Shown here piece after piece: positions 34,658 through 44,273 of a stretch of DNA of 64,000 nt (within the stretch, counting starts at the first letter, position 1; each line of letters begins with the position of its first letter). The notes under the pieces were generated by a model. The model had not been told where the DNA came from. It ran no database searches and saw only the letters and a list, made by a program, of their open reading frames with translations. This DNA is from SSC4 sp964443225 (lineage in GTDB: Bacteria; Chloroflexota; Anaerolineae; SSC4; Amarolineaceae), in contig CAYUCC010000016.1 in assembly GCA_964443225.1 (NCBI GenBank), positions 1-64,000 of the forward strand, written 5' to 3'. The position numbers and the translations under genes were made by a program.

Positions 34658-34840
34658 ATAACACCAGCCAACCGCCCCATCATCTCACGTGAGTACAAGC
34701 TCATGCTCAACACTGGGCGGTTCCGCGACCGCCAGCTGGCGCCGGTCTGTTCTGGAAGTTGTGGGCTTTTCCCAATCCAGGTCAGCCAGGGCGTGCACAA
34801 CCGGATCACATCTCATTACACTTACAGGAGGCTACCATGA
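34658..34840 (+). pseudogene. Decayed gene start (ATA for ATG) with intact ribosome site
   Basis: A perfect AGGAGG (34647-34652) is followed by ATA where a start codon is expected, then PANRPIISREYKLMLNTGRF RDRQ. A one-base shift then moves the likely continuation (AGAGLFWKLWAF) to another frame. The unshifted frame ends at a TGA overlapping the caspase ATG at 34837. I cannot name the parent family. The flanking 34483-34646 shows no gene. Confidence 0.5.
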
Positions 34841-36906
34841 CTACCCAAACCACCCCCACCCTCTGGGCGCTGTTGATCGGCGTCGACTTCTACATGGGGC
34901 GAACCATCCCCGGTCTGCCCAACTACCTCAGCCTGGGTGGCTGCGTCAACGACATCACCTTGATGGACGAGTTCCTGCGCACCCGGCTCAACGTGCCCGG
35001 CGAGCGCATCATCAAGCTGACCGCCAGCGGTTGGGGGAGCGAGCCGCAGGAACCGCGCCAGCAATGGCCCACCAAGGCCAACATCGTCGCTGCGTTCCGC
35101 CGCCTGGCCCAGGACGCACAGCCGGGCGACCAGGTCTACATCCACTACTCCGGCCACGGCGGTCGCGCGCTCACCCTCTACCCTGAAGTGAAAGGCGCGG
35201 GTAACGGGGTCTACGACGAGTCGCTCGTCCCCACCGATTACGGGCAGATCGAGAACAAGGAGCAGCCCGAAGACCGCTACCTGCGCGATCTGGAGCTGGC
35301 CTACCTGCTTCAAGAGCTGGTCGACCGGCAGTTGATCGTCACCGCAGTGCTGGATAGCTGCCATTCCGGCGGCGCGACCCGCGGCGCAGAGGAAGATGCG
35401 ACCGCGCGCGGCGGCCTGGAGCCGGACGAGGTGCAGCGTACACCGACCACCCTGGTGGCGCCGCCCGCAGAGTTGACGGCGAGCTGGCTGGGCCAGGCCG
35501 GCGGCGCGCGCGCGGCTGCCGCAGCCAGCGGCTGGCTGTCCGAGCCCAACGGCTACACCCTGCTGGCGGCGTGCCGCGCGCTGGAGCTGGCGCTGGAGTA
35601 CAGATCGCCCAACGGCAAACGCCACGGCGCGCTCTCCTACTGGCTGTGGTACGCCCTGCAGAACCCCAGCCTGAACTGGGAGATGGTGCATCAGCAGGTC
35701 GTGGCCCGTGTGCATGGTGCGTTTCCCAGCCAGACGCCGCAGCTGCAGGGGGTGGGTGACCGGGCCGTGTTCGACGGCGCCCGCCTGACCCTGCCCATCG
35801 GCGTCAACGTGCTGGAAGTGCAGGACGACCGCCTGCGCCTGAACACCGGCCAGGCCACCGGCGCCGGCAGCGGCGCCCAGTACTTCGTCTACCGCCGGGG
35901 TGTAACCGACTTCGAACAGACCGACCAGCGAATCGCAGTGGTCAAGCTGACCGAGGTGCATGACGCCGAGTCATGGGCCGAGGTCGTGCGGCGCCTGGAC
36001 GACGAGGCTGCCGCCGAACCGGGCGCACAGGCGCTGCTCTTCGATCCGGGCCAGGGACAACAACGGGCTGTACGATGGGCGCGAGGTGGGCCGGCAGCAG
36101 CTGAGGTCCAGGAAGAGGCCCTGGCCGGCCTGACAGCCGCCATCCAACACTGGGAGGGTCGTTTCATACGACTGGCTGCGGAGGGTGAAGCGGCGGCTTT
36201 CCAGGTCGGCCTCAACGCGGCCGGGGCCTACGAGCTGCGCGACGGCGGCGGCCGGCCGTTGGCCAACGTGAGCGCCGTGCCCCTGGATGACCCCGACGAG
36301 GTGGTCTATCGCCTGGATCACCTGGCCAGGTACTGCAACGTGCTGGAGCTGGGCAGCCCGGACACGCTGTCGCGGCTGGCGGGCAAACTGGAGGTGAAGC
36401 TGCTGCGCACGGAGGAAGAGCCGTTCGCCGAGCCGGGCGGCGTCCCCGCTGTGGCCGAGGGCCAGCTCTACTACCTGCGCATCCGCAACCTGTTCGAGCC
36501 GATGCAAGATCCGCCCAGTGACGCAGCCTGGTATATCGAGGAACTGCGCCAGCGCACGCTGAACGTGACCGTGCTCAACCTGGCCCCGGATTGGAGCATC
36601 CAGCGGCTGATCCCGGCCGATGACCAAAAGCAGTTCGAGCTGGGGCCGGGCGAGACCTTGCTGCTCGACCAGGGCAGGGGGCAGCGGGCGCTGCCGGCGT
36701 TCAACTCCAGCGCACCGGCTAGCATGCGCGAAGCGGACGACATCTTCAAGGTGTTCGCCACGACCGAGACCACCAGCTACGACACCCTGCAACTGCCGCC
36801 GCTGGAGGGTGATGGCAGCCGGGCATCGCTCGCCACTCCCAAGACGCAAGCGCCGGAGCGCGCCTGGATCACCGCGCAGGTGATGGTGCGCGTCGTCAAG
36901 CCGTAG
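34837..36906 (+). CDS. Stand-alone caspase (metacaspase-like, C14)
   Basis: 689 aa from ATG 34837 with AGGAGG upstream. C14 domain: LWALLIGVDFYMGRTIPGLP, H107 in HYSGHGG, C175 in VLDSCHSGGA, the classic metacaspase DSCHSG motif. A long C-terminal region with no ATPase ends in a beta-rich part (VTVLNLAPDWSIQRLIP, ELGPGETLLLDQG) like that of the caspase at 20705, so the two are paralogs. It sits between two caspase-nSTAND genes on the same strand, 122 nt before the next. Inferred: a soluble executioner in the same death pathway. Confidence 0.9.
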   Translation: MTTQTTPTLWALLIGVDFYMGRTIPGLPNYLSLGGCVNDITLMDEFLRTRLNVPGERIIKLTASGWGSEPQEPRQQWPTKANIVAAFRRLAQDAQPGDQVYIHYSGHGGRALTLYPEVKGAGNGVYDESLVPTDYGQIENKEQPEDRYLRDLELAYLLQELVDRQLIVTAVLDSCHSGGATRGAEEDATARGGLEPDEVQRTPTTLVAPPAELTASWLGQAGGARAAAAASGWLSEPNGYTLLAACRALELALEYRSPNGKRHGALSYWLWYALQNPSLNWEMVHQQVVARVHGAFPSQTPQLQGVGDRAVFDGARLTLPIGVNVLEVQDDRLRLNTGQATGAGSGAQYFVYRRGVTDFEQTDQRIAVVKLTEVHDAESWAEVVRRLDDEAAAEPGAQALLFDPGQGQQRAVRWARGGPAAAEVQEEALAGLTAAIQHWEGRFIRLAAEGEAAAFQVGLNAAGAYELRDGGGRPLANVSAVPLDDPDEVVYRLDHLARYCNVLELGSPDTLSRLAGKLEVKLLRTEEEPFAEPGGVPAVAEGQLYYLRIRNLFEPMQDPPSDAAWYIEELRQRTLNVTVLNLAPDWSIQRLIPADDQKQFELGPGETLLLDQGRGQRALPAFNSSAPASMREADDIFKVFATTETTSYDTLQLPPLEGDGSRASLATPKTQAPERAWITAQVMVRVVKP

Positions 36907-37028
36907 CGCGCCGGCGGGGGCGACCGGCCGCCGATGATCAGCAATCGAGAGCAGGCGCCGCCCGCAGGAAACCATGCAACGCCTGCCCTTTCCCGTAAGC
37001 AAGCTCGTTCCGATCTGGTGAGGAACTC

Positions 37029-40000
37029 ATGCCTGACTCCGCAGAACGCCAACCGTTGAACTCCGCCACGCGCGCTGTGCTGGTCAACCGCCTGCCGGAG
37101 CCACATCAGCAGCCGCAGTTCAACCACAACCTGGCCGTCGTCATCGGCATCGACGCCTACACCGGCGGCATCCCGCGGCTGACCACTGCGGTCAACGACG
37201 CGGCGCGGCTGGGCGGGCTGCTGCGTGATGCGCACGGCTACGAGACCATCCTGCTCACCCAACCCGCCACCGGCCAGCCGGTGACGCGGGAGCGACTGCG
37301 CGCCCTCTTCGAGGACGAACTCAAGGCCCGCCTGGGCGACGACGACCGCCTGCTGGTCTACTTCGCCGGCCACGGCGTGGCCCTGGACGGCGACGACGGC
37401 CCGCGCGGCTACCTGGTGCCCCAGGACGCTCGCCCCGGCGACTCCGCCAGCATGCTGGCCATGACCGATCTGCACGCCTGGCTGACCGCGCTGCCCTGCC
37501 GCCACATGCTGGCGATCCTCGACTGCTGCTTCGCCGGCGCGTTTCGCTGGTCCGCTACCCGCCACATGGGCGCGTTGCCCAAAGTGATCTACAAGGAGCG
37601 CTACGACCGCTACCTGCGCTCCCCCGCCTGGCAGGTGCTCACCTCGGCTGCCTACGACCAGAAAGCGCTGGATGTGCTGGCCGGCGACGCCAAGCGCGGC
37701 GCGTTGACCGTGGACAGCCGACTACACTCCCCCTTCGCCCTGGCGTTGTTCGAAGCGCTGGCCAACGGCGAAGCCGACCTGGCGATCAAAGGCAAGAGGG
37801 ACGGCGTCATTACCGCCACCGAGCTCTATCACTATTTGCGCGAGCAGGTGGAGGTGCAGGCCGAGGAGCGGGCCAGCCACGAGCAGACGCCCGGCCTCTG
37901 GCCGCTCAACAAACACCGCAACGGGGAGTTCATCTTCCTCGCGCCCGGCCATCCGCTCAACCTGCCGCCTGCGCCTGACCTGACCGACGAGCTCAATCCC
38001 TACCGTGGCCTGAAGTCTTACGATCAGCAGCATGCCCCACTCTTCTTCGGCCGCGAGGATGAGATCAAGGAACTGGTAGCCTTGGTTGAGCAACAGCCGT
38101 TCTTAGCTGTGCTGGGCGCATCCGGCACCGGCAAGTCGAGCCTGGTGAAGGCGGGGGTGCTGCCGCGGCTTGAGGGTCGTAGTGACGAATTCAGTCGTCC
38201 CGCGCCCGCAGAAGCGACTGAAGTCGCTACTACAAACGAAACCTACCGCGTCCTCTCCCCCATGCGGCCCACCGACCAGCCGGTGCGCGCCTTGGAGACG
38301 CTGCTGCGCGCTGAGCTGGCCGAAAACCTGGCAGGTCTCGGAGACCTCCCAGGTCTGGACCTCGCCCACATCATCGCCCGCTGGGCTGAGGGGCATCCCA
38401 ACGAGCGCCTTGTGCTGACCATCGACCAGTTCGAGGAGCTGGCCACCCTCTGCCGGGATGACGCCGAGCGGGAGCGTTTCCTGCGCCTGCTGGCCGCGGC
38501 CGTGGAACAGCAGCCCGCCGCCTTGCGCCTGATCATCACCCTGCGCACCGACTTCGAGCCGCAGTTTACTCAGGAGGGCTCTCCCCTGGCTAACCTCTGG
38601 CAATCGGCCCGCCTTGCCAAGCCGCCGGCCCGCTACATCGTGCCGCCCATGGACATCGAGGACCTGCGCCAGGTGATCGAAGGGCCGGCCGCGGTGCGTG
38701 TACTCTACTTCGACCCGCCGGAGCTGGTGGACGACCTGATCAAGGAGGTGATCCAAACCCCCGGCGCGCTGCCGCTGCTCTCCTTCACCCTGAGCGAGCT
38801 GTACGTCAAATACGTGCAAAGCGGCCGCGACGACCGGGCGCTGTCCGGTGCTGACTACAAGGCGTTGGGCGGCGTGGTCGGCTCCCTGCGCAACCGCGCC
38901 ACCGAGGAGTACGACCGGCTGCCCGACGATGCGCATCGGCTGAAGATGCAGCGTTTGATGCTGCGCATGGTGGCGGTCGAGGGCGGCGAGCTGGCGCGGC
39001 GACGCGTGGCGCTGAGCGAGCTGGCATACCCGACCACCGAAGAGAACGCCCGCGTCCAGACCGTACTCGACCGGCTGGTGGCCGCCCGCCTGCTGGTACG
39101 CGGCACCTCTGACCCATCGGCAGGCTCAGGACAGGCCCTCGATGGCGCGCAGGGCGAGGCCTACGTCGAGCCGGCGCACGATGCGCTGGTGCTGGCGTGG
39201 GACAAGCTGCTGCGCTGGAAGAAGGAGGCGGAGGAGTACCTGCCCTTGCAGCGCCGGCTGGCGCAGGCGGCTGGCGAATGGAGCAAGGCGGCGCCGGAAG
39301 CTAAGCCCGGCCTGCTGTGGGACAAAGACCCGCGTCTGCCGCAGGTGGAGGAAACCCTGTGGCCAACGGATAGCAAACAGAAGGGACTGCGAGGACGCTT
39401 CCGCTGGGCCAGCCAGGTTCTGGCCCCGAAGACCGACACCCCAACAAACACCAAATGGCTGAACGGGGCGGAGTTGGTCTTTGTGCGGACCAGCGTGCGG
39501 GCGCGGGCCAGGTTTTGGCAAAGGGTGGTTTCGATCACTGGCCTCGTGATGATCATACTCAGCGCCGTAACCGTTTTTGCCTTAGTGCAGCGAAGCGAGG
39601 CCAATACGCAACGCGACACGGCCCAACGGAAGCAGGCCGAGGCAGAACATGAGACGCGCCGAGCTCAGGCAGGTGAGCTGGCAGCCGGGGTGCAAGTTGA
39701 GCTTTCCCAGCCGATCTTCGATCCCTCATTGGCGCTGCTCCTGGCTCGCCAAGCCGTTCTGACCACCTGGCCGATGGATGGTTACGTGGCGGACAACAGC
39801 GATTCTGCCCTTAAAGCCGCAACAGAACGAGCTGAGGCCTCGAGCTGGCGCATGACTCTCCCGCGCCATCATCACGTCGGCGATATCAACACAGCCGCAT
39901 TCAGTCCTGATGGCAAACAGATCGTTACTGCCGGTGTCGACCAGACTGCCCGCATCTGGGATGTAGTAACTGGGAAGCAGATGCGTTTGCTCACCGGCCA

Positions 40001-43000
40001 CACCGGAAGCGTTACCTCGGCAGCATATAGTCCAGACGGCAAACGTATCGTTACTACCAGCATAGACCAAACTGCACGCATCTGGGATGCCAGATCTGGA
40101 AAAGAGATCCGACGGCTCACCAACGATTTCTTCAGCCGGTTCAACGTCAGGTTGTATTCGGCGGCGTACAGTCCGGACGGTAGGACCATTGTCACCGGTA
40201 GCGACTATTCAAGTATCATCATCTGGGATGCAGATACTGGGCAGGAAGTGCGTACGCTCAGTGATTGGGGGGAACTCGGAGGCACCATCAAATCGGTAGT
40301 GTTCAGTCCGAATGGCGAACAAGTACTGAGTGTCGGTGACCAGGTTGTTATCTGGGATGCCAGCACTGGGCGCGAGCTGCGCCGCCTGCAAGCGTATGCT
40401 GCCAATTCGGCGGCGTACAGCCCGGATGGCAAGCACATCGTCACCGCCGAAAGCGATGGGATAGCCCGGATCTGGGATACGACCACAGGAGAGGAATTAT
40501 ACCGATTCACCATACAGACGAGGCTGCCCACCAATGAAGCCTTGTTGGCGAGGTATAGGCCTGATGGCAAGAACATCGTCACTGCTCATTCTGATAATTC
40601 CGTCCGCATCTGGGACGCAACGACAGGACAGGAAGTCCACCAACTGAACGGCCATACCAGTTGGGTCAAGTCGGCGGCGTACAGCCCCGACGGCAAGACC
40701 ATCGTCACCGCCAGCGATGATGGGACTGCACGCATTTGGGAGGCGGCCACGGGCGAGGAAGTACACATGATCAGCGGCCACACTTCCCAAGTCCATTCGG
40801 CGGCGTACAGCCCGGATGGCAAGCACATCGTCACCGCCGATAGCGATGGGATAGCCTGGATCTGGGATACGACCACGGGGTTGGAGGTTCGCCAACTGAG
40901 GCATAACTGTGAGTACCGGTCTTGGTGTAGTCTCATGGCAGCGTATAGCCCGGATGGCATGTACATTGTTACCGCGGGTGCCGACAAGAAGGCCCACATC
41001 TGGGACGCAGCGACAGGTCTGGAAATGCATATCCTCAGCGGCCATCGCGGCGACCTCAGTTCGGTGATGTATAGCCCGGATGGCAAGTATGTCGTCACTG
41101 CCAGTGATGATGGTACTGCCCGAATCTGGGATGTGGCGATGGGAAAGGAGGTCCGCCAGCTCACCATCGACACCCTTGGGGTCAATTCGGCAGCGTACAG
41201 TCCGAACGGCGAGTACATAGTCACCACGAGCTTTGGCGGTGCCGTCAGAATCTGGGATGCTGCGACAGGAAAGGAGGTTCGCCAACTCACTGGCCACGTC
41301 TTTGGGGTCAATTCGGCAGCGTATAGCCCGAACGGCAGACACATCGTCACCGCCAACTCCAACGGCACTGCTACCATCTTCGATGTGATTACTGGACAGG
41401 AAGTCCGCCAACTCACCGGTCATGGTTGTGATGAGGGCGGTAAATGCGCAGTCAGTTCTGCAGTATACAGTCCAGATGGCAAACGCATCATCACCGCAAG
41501 CAGCGGCGATAGGACCGCTCGCATCTGGGACGCAGAGACCGGCAAAGAAATCCGGCAACTCAATGGTCACGGCTGTAAGATTGGCACCAGCTACGGTGTC
41601 AATGGTGAGACTGATAATTGCAGCATCAACTCGGCGGTATACAGCCCCAACGGCATGTACATCCTTACTGCCGGTGATGATGGTACCGCCCGTATCTGGG
41701 ACGCGGGAGCCAACTGGGAAGTGCGCCAACTCAACGGCCATACCGGTTGGGTCGGGTCGGCGGCCTACAGTCCAGACGGCAAGCACATCGTTACATCTGG
41801 CAGTGATGGCACAACGCGAATCTGGGATGTGATTATGGGGCAGGAGATGCATCAACTCACCGGCTATACTGGTCAGGTATTTGACGCAGCCTACAGTCCC
41901 AATGGTACGCAGATCGTTACCGCCGGTGAAGACAACACAGTCCGGATCTGGGATGCGGGCACGGGAAGGGAAGTCAGTCAACTTGACGATCATACCGACT
42001 ATGTGGGCTCGGCGGCCTATAGTACGGACGGCAAGCATATCATCACTGCCAGCGGAGATGGCACCATCCGCATCTGGGATGCAGCCACTGGAGAGGAAGA
42101 GCGTCAAGTCACCGGTGGAAATATCGGGGCTTTCAGCCCGGATGGTAAGTACATAATCACCGCTGGTGACTATACGCTAATCGTTATCTGGGATACCAAC
42201 ACCGGACAAGAAGTGCGTCAGCTAATCGGTCACACCGACTCGGTTCTCTCGGCGGTATACAGTCCCGACGGCAGGTATATTGTCTCTGCCGGTATTGACA
42301 CGGTCCGTGTCTGGGATGCCGACACCGGTCAGGAAGTACAGGGTGTCAGTCCACTCGAGGGTCACTTCGGTCGGGTCAATTCGGCGGAATTTAGCCCAGA
42401 CAGCAGCCAGATCGTGACGGCCGGGGATGATGGGACTGCTCGCATCTGGGATGCGGCTACGGGGCAGGAATTGCGCGTACTGAGGGGCCACAACTGCGAT
42501 GAGTTTGACAATTGCGGTGTTATTTCCGCAGCCTTCAGTCCCGACGGCACCCAGATTGTTACGTCCGGTGCCGATGGCACGGTCCGTATCTGGAATGCGA
42601 GAACTCAGCAAGACCTGACTCTTATCGGTGGCCACGCCAACTGGGTTACCTCGGCAGCGTTTAGCCCGGACGGCAAGCAGGTTGTCACCGCCAGCGCTGA
42701 CCACACTGCTCGCATCTGGAATGTCGACACGGGACAGGAAACGCAGGTTCTCACCGGTCATACTGATCTCACCACTTCGCCAAGGTACAGTCCGGATGGA
42801 AAGTATGTTGTCACCGCCAGTACTGACAATTCCGCCCGAATCTGGGATGCAACGACCGGTCTGATCGTGCGTGTGCTCACAGGCCACACCGGCGCTGTGT
42901 ATTCGGCAGCCTTCAATTCGGATGGCAGGCAGATCATTACTGCCAGTGGCGATCACTCTGCGCGTATCTGGGACGCCGGCACGGGACAGGAAGTGCTTCA

Positions 43001-43757
43001 AATCAGTGGTCATACCAACGAAGTGAACTCGGCAGCCTTTAGCCCAGACGGCACCCAAATCGTCACCGCTGGCGCTGACGGCACGGCCCGCCTATGGGAT
43101 GTCAAGTCCGGGCAAGAGGTTCGCCAACTTACGCAGCCCTCTGGTTGCGTCGCTATGGTTAACTCCTACCCTTGTCGATTCTTGACGGCGGCCTACAGCC
43201 CGAACGGCAAACTGATCGCCGCCAGTGTGGAAGATGAGGATATCGACATTTCGAACGGCCACGGATGGGTGGGCATCTGGGATGCCAGATCAGGGCATAT
43301 AGTGCGTCAACTTTCGGGACATTCCGGATTGGTTTTTTCGGTAGTCTACAGCTCAGATGGCAAGCTAGTCGCCACAGCCAGCGATGACGGAACGATACGA
43401 ATCTGGGACGTTAGCTCGGGTCAGGAAATGCGCCGGCTTGTGATCGACCATGGTGTGCCTATGTGGTCCGCGGCCTTCAGTCCAGATAGCAGACAAATCA
43501 TCACAGCCGGTAATGATGAAATCGCCCGTATATGGGATATTAAGAGCGGACACCTGATCGCCTTGTTCAGCGGCAGCAGCGATGCAAGCTTCCCCGCGAT
43601 CTATGGCCCCGATGGGAAGCATATCGTCACTTACGATCCCTACGAAACTGCTACTAATCTTGGTACTGCTGATCGTCTGGCTGAAGCAGGTCGCCTGATT
43701 CAGCGTGATCCACCGCTGCTGACGCCCGAAGATCGACAGCGCTATGGGCTTGAGTAG
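37029..43757 (+). CDS. Caspase-nSTAND ATPase-TM-28xWD40 protein
   Basis: 2242 aa, the largest gene here; ATG with GAGG upstream. Peptidase C14 with H115 in FAGHGV and C167 in ILDCCFAGAF. nSTAND ATPase with P-loop GASGTGKSS and Walker B LTIDQFEEL. Membrane helix at nt about 39526-39590. About 28 well-conserved WD40 repeats follow (four sevens by my count), many reading SAAYSPDGK.IVTA...D.TARIWDA. Four blade junctions carry paired cysteines (GHGCDEGGKC, HNCDEFDNC). The tail is RLIQRDPPLLTPED. The caspase and NTPase halves are nearly identical at DNA level to the gene at 1-4935 in patches. The regular, little-diverged repeats suggest recent array expansion. Confidence 0.95.
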   Translation: MPDSAERQPLNSATRAVLVNRLPEPHQQPQFNHNLAVVIGIDAYTGGIPRLTTAVNDAARLGGLLRDAHGYETILLTQPATGQPVTRERLRALFEDELKARLGDDDRLLVYFAGHGVALDGDDGPRGYLVPQDARPGDSASMLAMTDLHAWLTALPCRHMLAILDCCFAGAFRWSATRHMGALPKVIYKERYDRYLRSPAWQVLTSAAYDQKALDVLAGDAKRGALTVDSRLHSPFALALFEALANGEADLAIKGKRDGVITATELYHYLREQVEVQAEERASHEQTPGLWPLNKHRNGEFIFLAPGHPLNLPPAPDLTDELNPYRGLKSYDQQHAPLFFGREDEIKELVALVEQQPFLAVLGASGTGKSSLVKAGVLPRLEGRSDEFSRPAPAEATEVATTNETYRVLSPMRPTDQPVRALETLLRAELAENLAGLGDLPGLDLAHIIARWAEGHPNERLVLTIDQFEELATLCRDDAERERFLRLLAAAVEQQPAALRLIITLRTDFEPQFTQEGSPLANLWQSARLAKPPARYIVPPMDIEDLRQVIEGPAAVRVLYFDPPELVDDLIKEVIQTPGALPLLSFTLSELYVKYVQSGRDDRALSGADYKALGGVVGSLRNRATEEYDRLPDDAHRLKMQRLMLRMVAVEGGELARRRVALSELAYPTTEENARVQTVLDRLVAARLLVRGTSDPSAGSGQALDGAQGEAYVEPAHDALVLAWDKLLRWKKEAEEYLPLQRRLAQAAGEWSKAAPEAKPGLLWDKDPRLPQVEETLWPTDSKQKGLRGRFRWASQVLAPKTDTPTNTKWLNGAELVFVRTSVRARARFWQRVVSITGLVMIILSAVTVFALVQRSEANTQRDTAQRKQAEAEHETRRAQAGELAAGVQVELSQPIFDPSLALLLARQAVLTTWPMDGYVADNSDSALKAATERAEASSWRMTLPRHHHVGDINTAAFSPDGKQIVTAGVDQTARIWDVVTGKQMRLLTGHTGSVTSAAYSPDGKRIVTTSIDQTARIWDARSGKEIRRLTNDFFSRFNVRLYSAAYSPDGRTIVTGSDYSSIIIWDADTGQEVRTLSDWGELGGTIKSVVFSPNGEQVLSVGDQVVIWDASTGRELRRLQAYAANSAAYSPDGKHIVTAESDGIARIWDTTTGEELYRFTIQTRLPTNEALLARYRPDGKNIVTAHSDNSVRIWDATTGQEVHQLNGHTSWVKSAAYSPDGKTIVTASDDGTARIWEAATGEEVHMISGHTSQVHSAAYSPDGKHIVTADSDGIAWIWDTTTGLEVRQLRHNCEYRSWCSLMAAYSPDGMYIVTAGADKKAHIWDAATGLEMHILSGHRGDLSSVMYSPDGKYVVTASDDGTARIWDVAMGKEVRQLTIDTLGVNSAAYSPNGEYIVTTSFGGAVRIWDAATGKEVRQLTGHVFGVNSAAYSPNGRHIVTANSNGTATIFDVITGQEVRQLTGHGCDEGGKCAVSSAVYSPDGKRIITASSGDRTARIWDAETGKEIRQLNGHGCKIGTSYGVNGETDNCSINSAVYSPNGMYILTAGDDGTARIWDAGANWEVRQLNGHTGWVGSAAYSPDGKHIVTSGSDGTTRIWDVIMGQEMHQLTGYTGQVFDAAYSPNGTQIVTAGEDNTVRIWDAGTGREVSQLDDHTDYVGSAAYSTDGKHIITASGDGTIRIWDAATGEEERQVTGGNIGAFSPDGKYIITAGDYTLIVIWDTNTGQEVRQLIGHTDSVLSAVYSPDGRYIVSAGIDTVRVWDADTGQEVQGVSPLEGHFGRVNSAEFSPDSSQIVTAGDDGTARIWDAATGQELRVLRGHNCDEFDNCGVISAAFSPDGTQIVTSGADGTVRIWNARTQQDLTLIGGHANWVTSAAFSPDGKQVVTASADHTARIWNVDTGQETQVLTGHTDLTTSPRYSPDGKYVVTASTDNSARIWDATTGLIVRVLTGHTGAVYSAAFNSDGRQIITASGDHSARIWDAGTGQEVLQISGHTNEVNSAAFSPDGTQIVTAGADGTARLWDVKSGQEVRQLTQPSGCVAMVNSYPCRFLTAAYSPNGKLIAASVEDEDIDISNGHGWVGIWDARSGHIVRQLSGHSGLVFSVVYSSDGKLVATASDDGTIRIWDVSSGQEMRRLVIDHGVPMWSAAFSPDSRQIITAGNDEIARIWDIKSGHLIALFSGSSDASFPAIYGPDGKHIVTYDPYETATNLGTADRLAEAGRLIQRDPPLLTPEDRQRYGLE
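38324..38356. repeat. 33-nt double palindrome (AGGTCT type), in-frame
   Basis: Units AAACCT-ggc-AGGTCT and AGACCT-ccc-AGGTCT with spacer cgg: the same 15+3+15 design as 903-935 but a different sequence, at the same position in the NTPase domain (translated NLAGLGDLPGL). Confidence 0.82.
39112..39136. repeat. Short palindromic repeat copy (DPSAGSGQ)
   Basis: Third copy of the 1680-1700 element at the same protein position. Confidence 0.55.
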
Positions 43758-43763
43758 AAAGCC

Positions 43764-43895
43764 ATGACCCTCACCACCTACCGCAACTTCGACCTCCTCC
43801 TCACCCGCGCCGGCGCGCGCTACAAGGCCATCGTCGTGGACGCGCCGGCGGGGATTGTTCGGTTGGACTTTGATCTGGGCAAGACAACCCTATGA
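43764..43895 (+). pseudogene. N-terminal stub of a CHAT-nSTAND gene
   Basis: 43 codons. MTLTTYRNFDLLLTRAGARY KAIVVDAPAG is the start of the gene at 4978 (MTITDYRNFDLLITRAGERY), then unrelated residues and a stop. It begins 6 nt after the 28-WD40 gene. In both loci this type of start follows directly behind a caspase-nSTAND-WD40 gene, so the ancestral pair caspase gene then CHAT gene existed here and the second gene was deleted. Confidence 0.8.
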
Positions 43896-44002
43896 TCGCT
43901 TCGCCTATACCGGTCCTCCTCCTCGCCACCGCCAACGCCCGCGCCGACCGGGTGCGCTGCCTGCGCACCCTGGCGGAGGAGGCACATCCGGCGTGGTGGT
44001 AG
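43892..44002 (+). pseudogene. N-terminal stub of a short CHAT gene
   Basis: 36 codons overlapping the previous stub by ATGA. IPVLLLATANARADRVRCLR TLAEEAH matches the opening of the stubs at 10838 and 12943. The order CHAT-nSTAND start then short CHAT start repeats the order at 4978-11028. Confidence 0.7.
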
Positions 44003-44018
44003 CGGCGAACATGGCCGG

Positions 44019-44273
44019 TTAGGTTTCAGGCAACTCATCTCCCTCAATGGCCACGTCCGTCCCCGCCCTCCCCAAAATGGCCAGAAAATCCGCCGCATTG
44101 GCGCGGGCCGCGCGCTCCCGGAAGTAGCGTTCGGTGCGCAACGCGGCCAACTTCTCGGCCACGGCCACGTTGATGAACTGGTTGAGGGTTGTGCCCTCCT
44201 CCTCGACGACGACGCGCAGTTCGTCCAGGAGGGAGCTTTGCAGGCGCAAGGCATAATTGCTCACGGTTGTCAT
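44019..44273 (-). CDS. RHH-type antitoxin of PIN pair
   Basis: 84 aa. NYALRLQSSLLDELRVVVEE EGTTLNQFINVAVAEKL is a ribbon-helix-helix/HicB-like DNA-binding pattern (strand, helix, turn, helix). It is the second gene of a minus-strand pair; its ATG overlaps the PIN stop (ATGA). Expected to bind the PIN protein and autorepress the operon. Confidence 0.78.
   Translation of the reverse strand: MTTVSNYALRLQSSLLDELRVVVEEEGTTLNQFINVAVAEKLAALRTERYFRERAARANAADFLAILGRAGTDVAIEGDELPET

Noticed and set aside
40497..42107. Minus-strand open frame with regular internal repeats opposite the 28-WD40 gene
   Set aside because: Its periodicity mirrors the WD40 repeats on the plus strand; there is no independent start signal.
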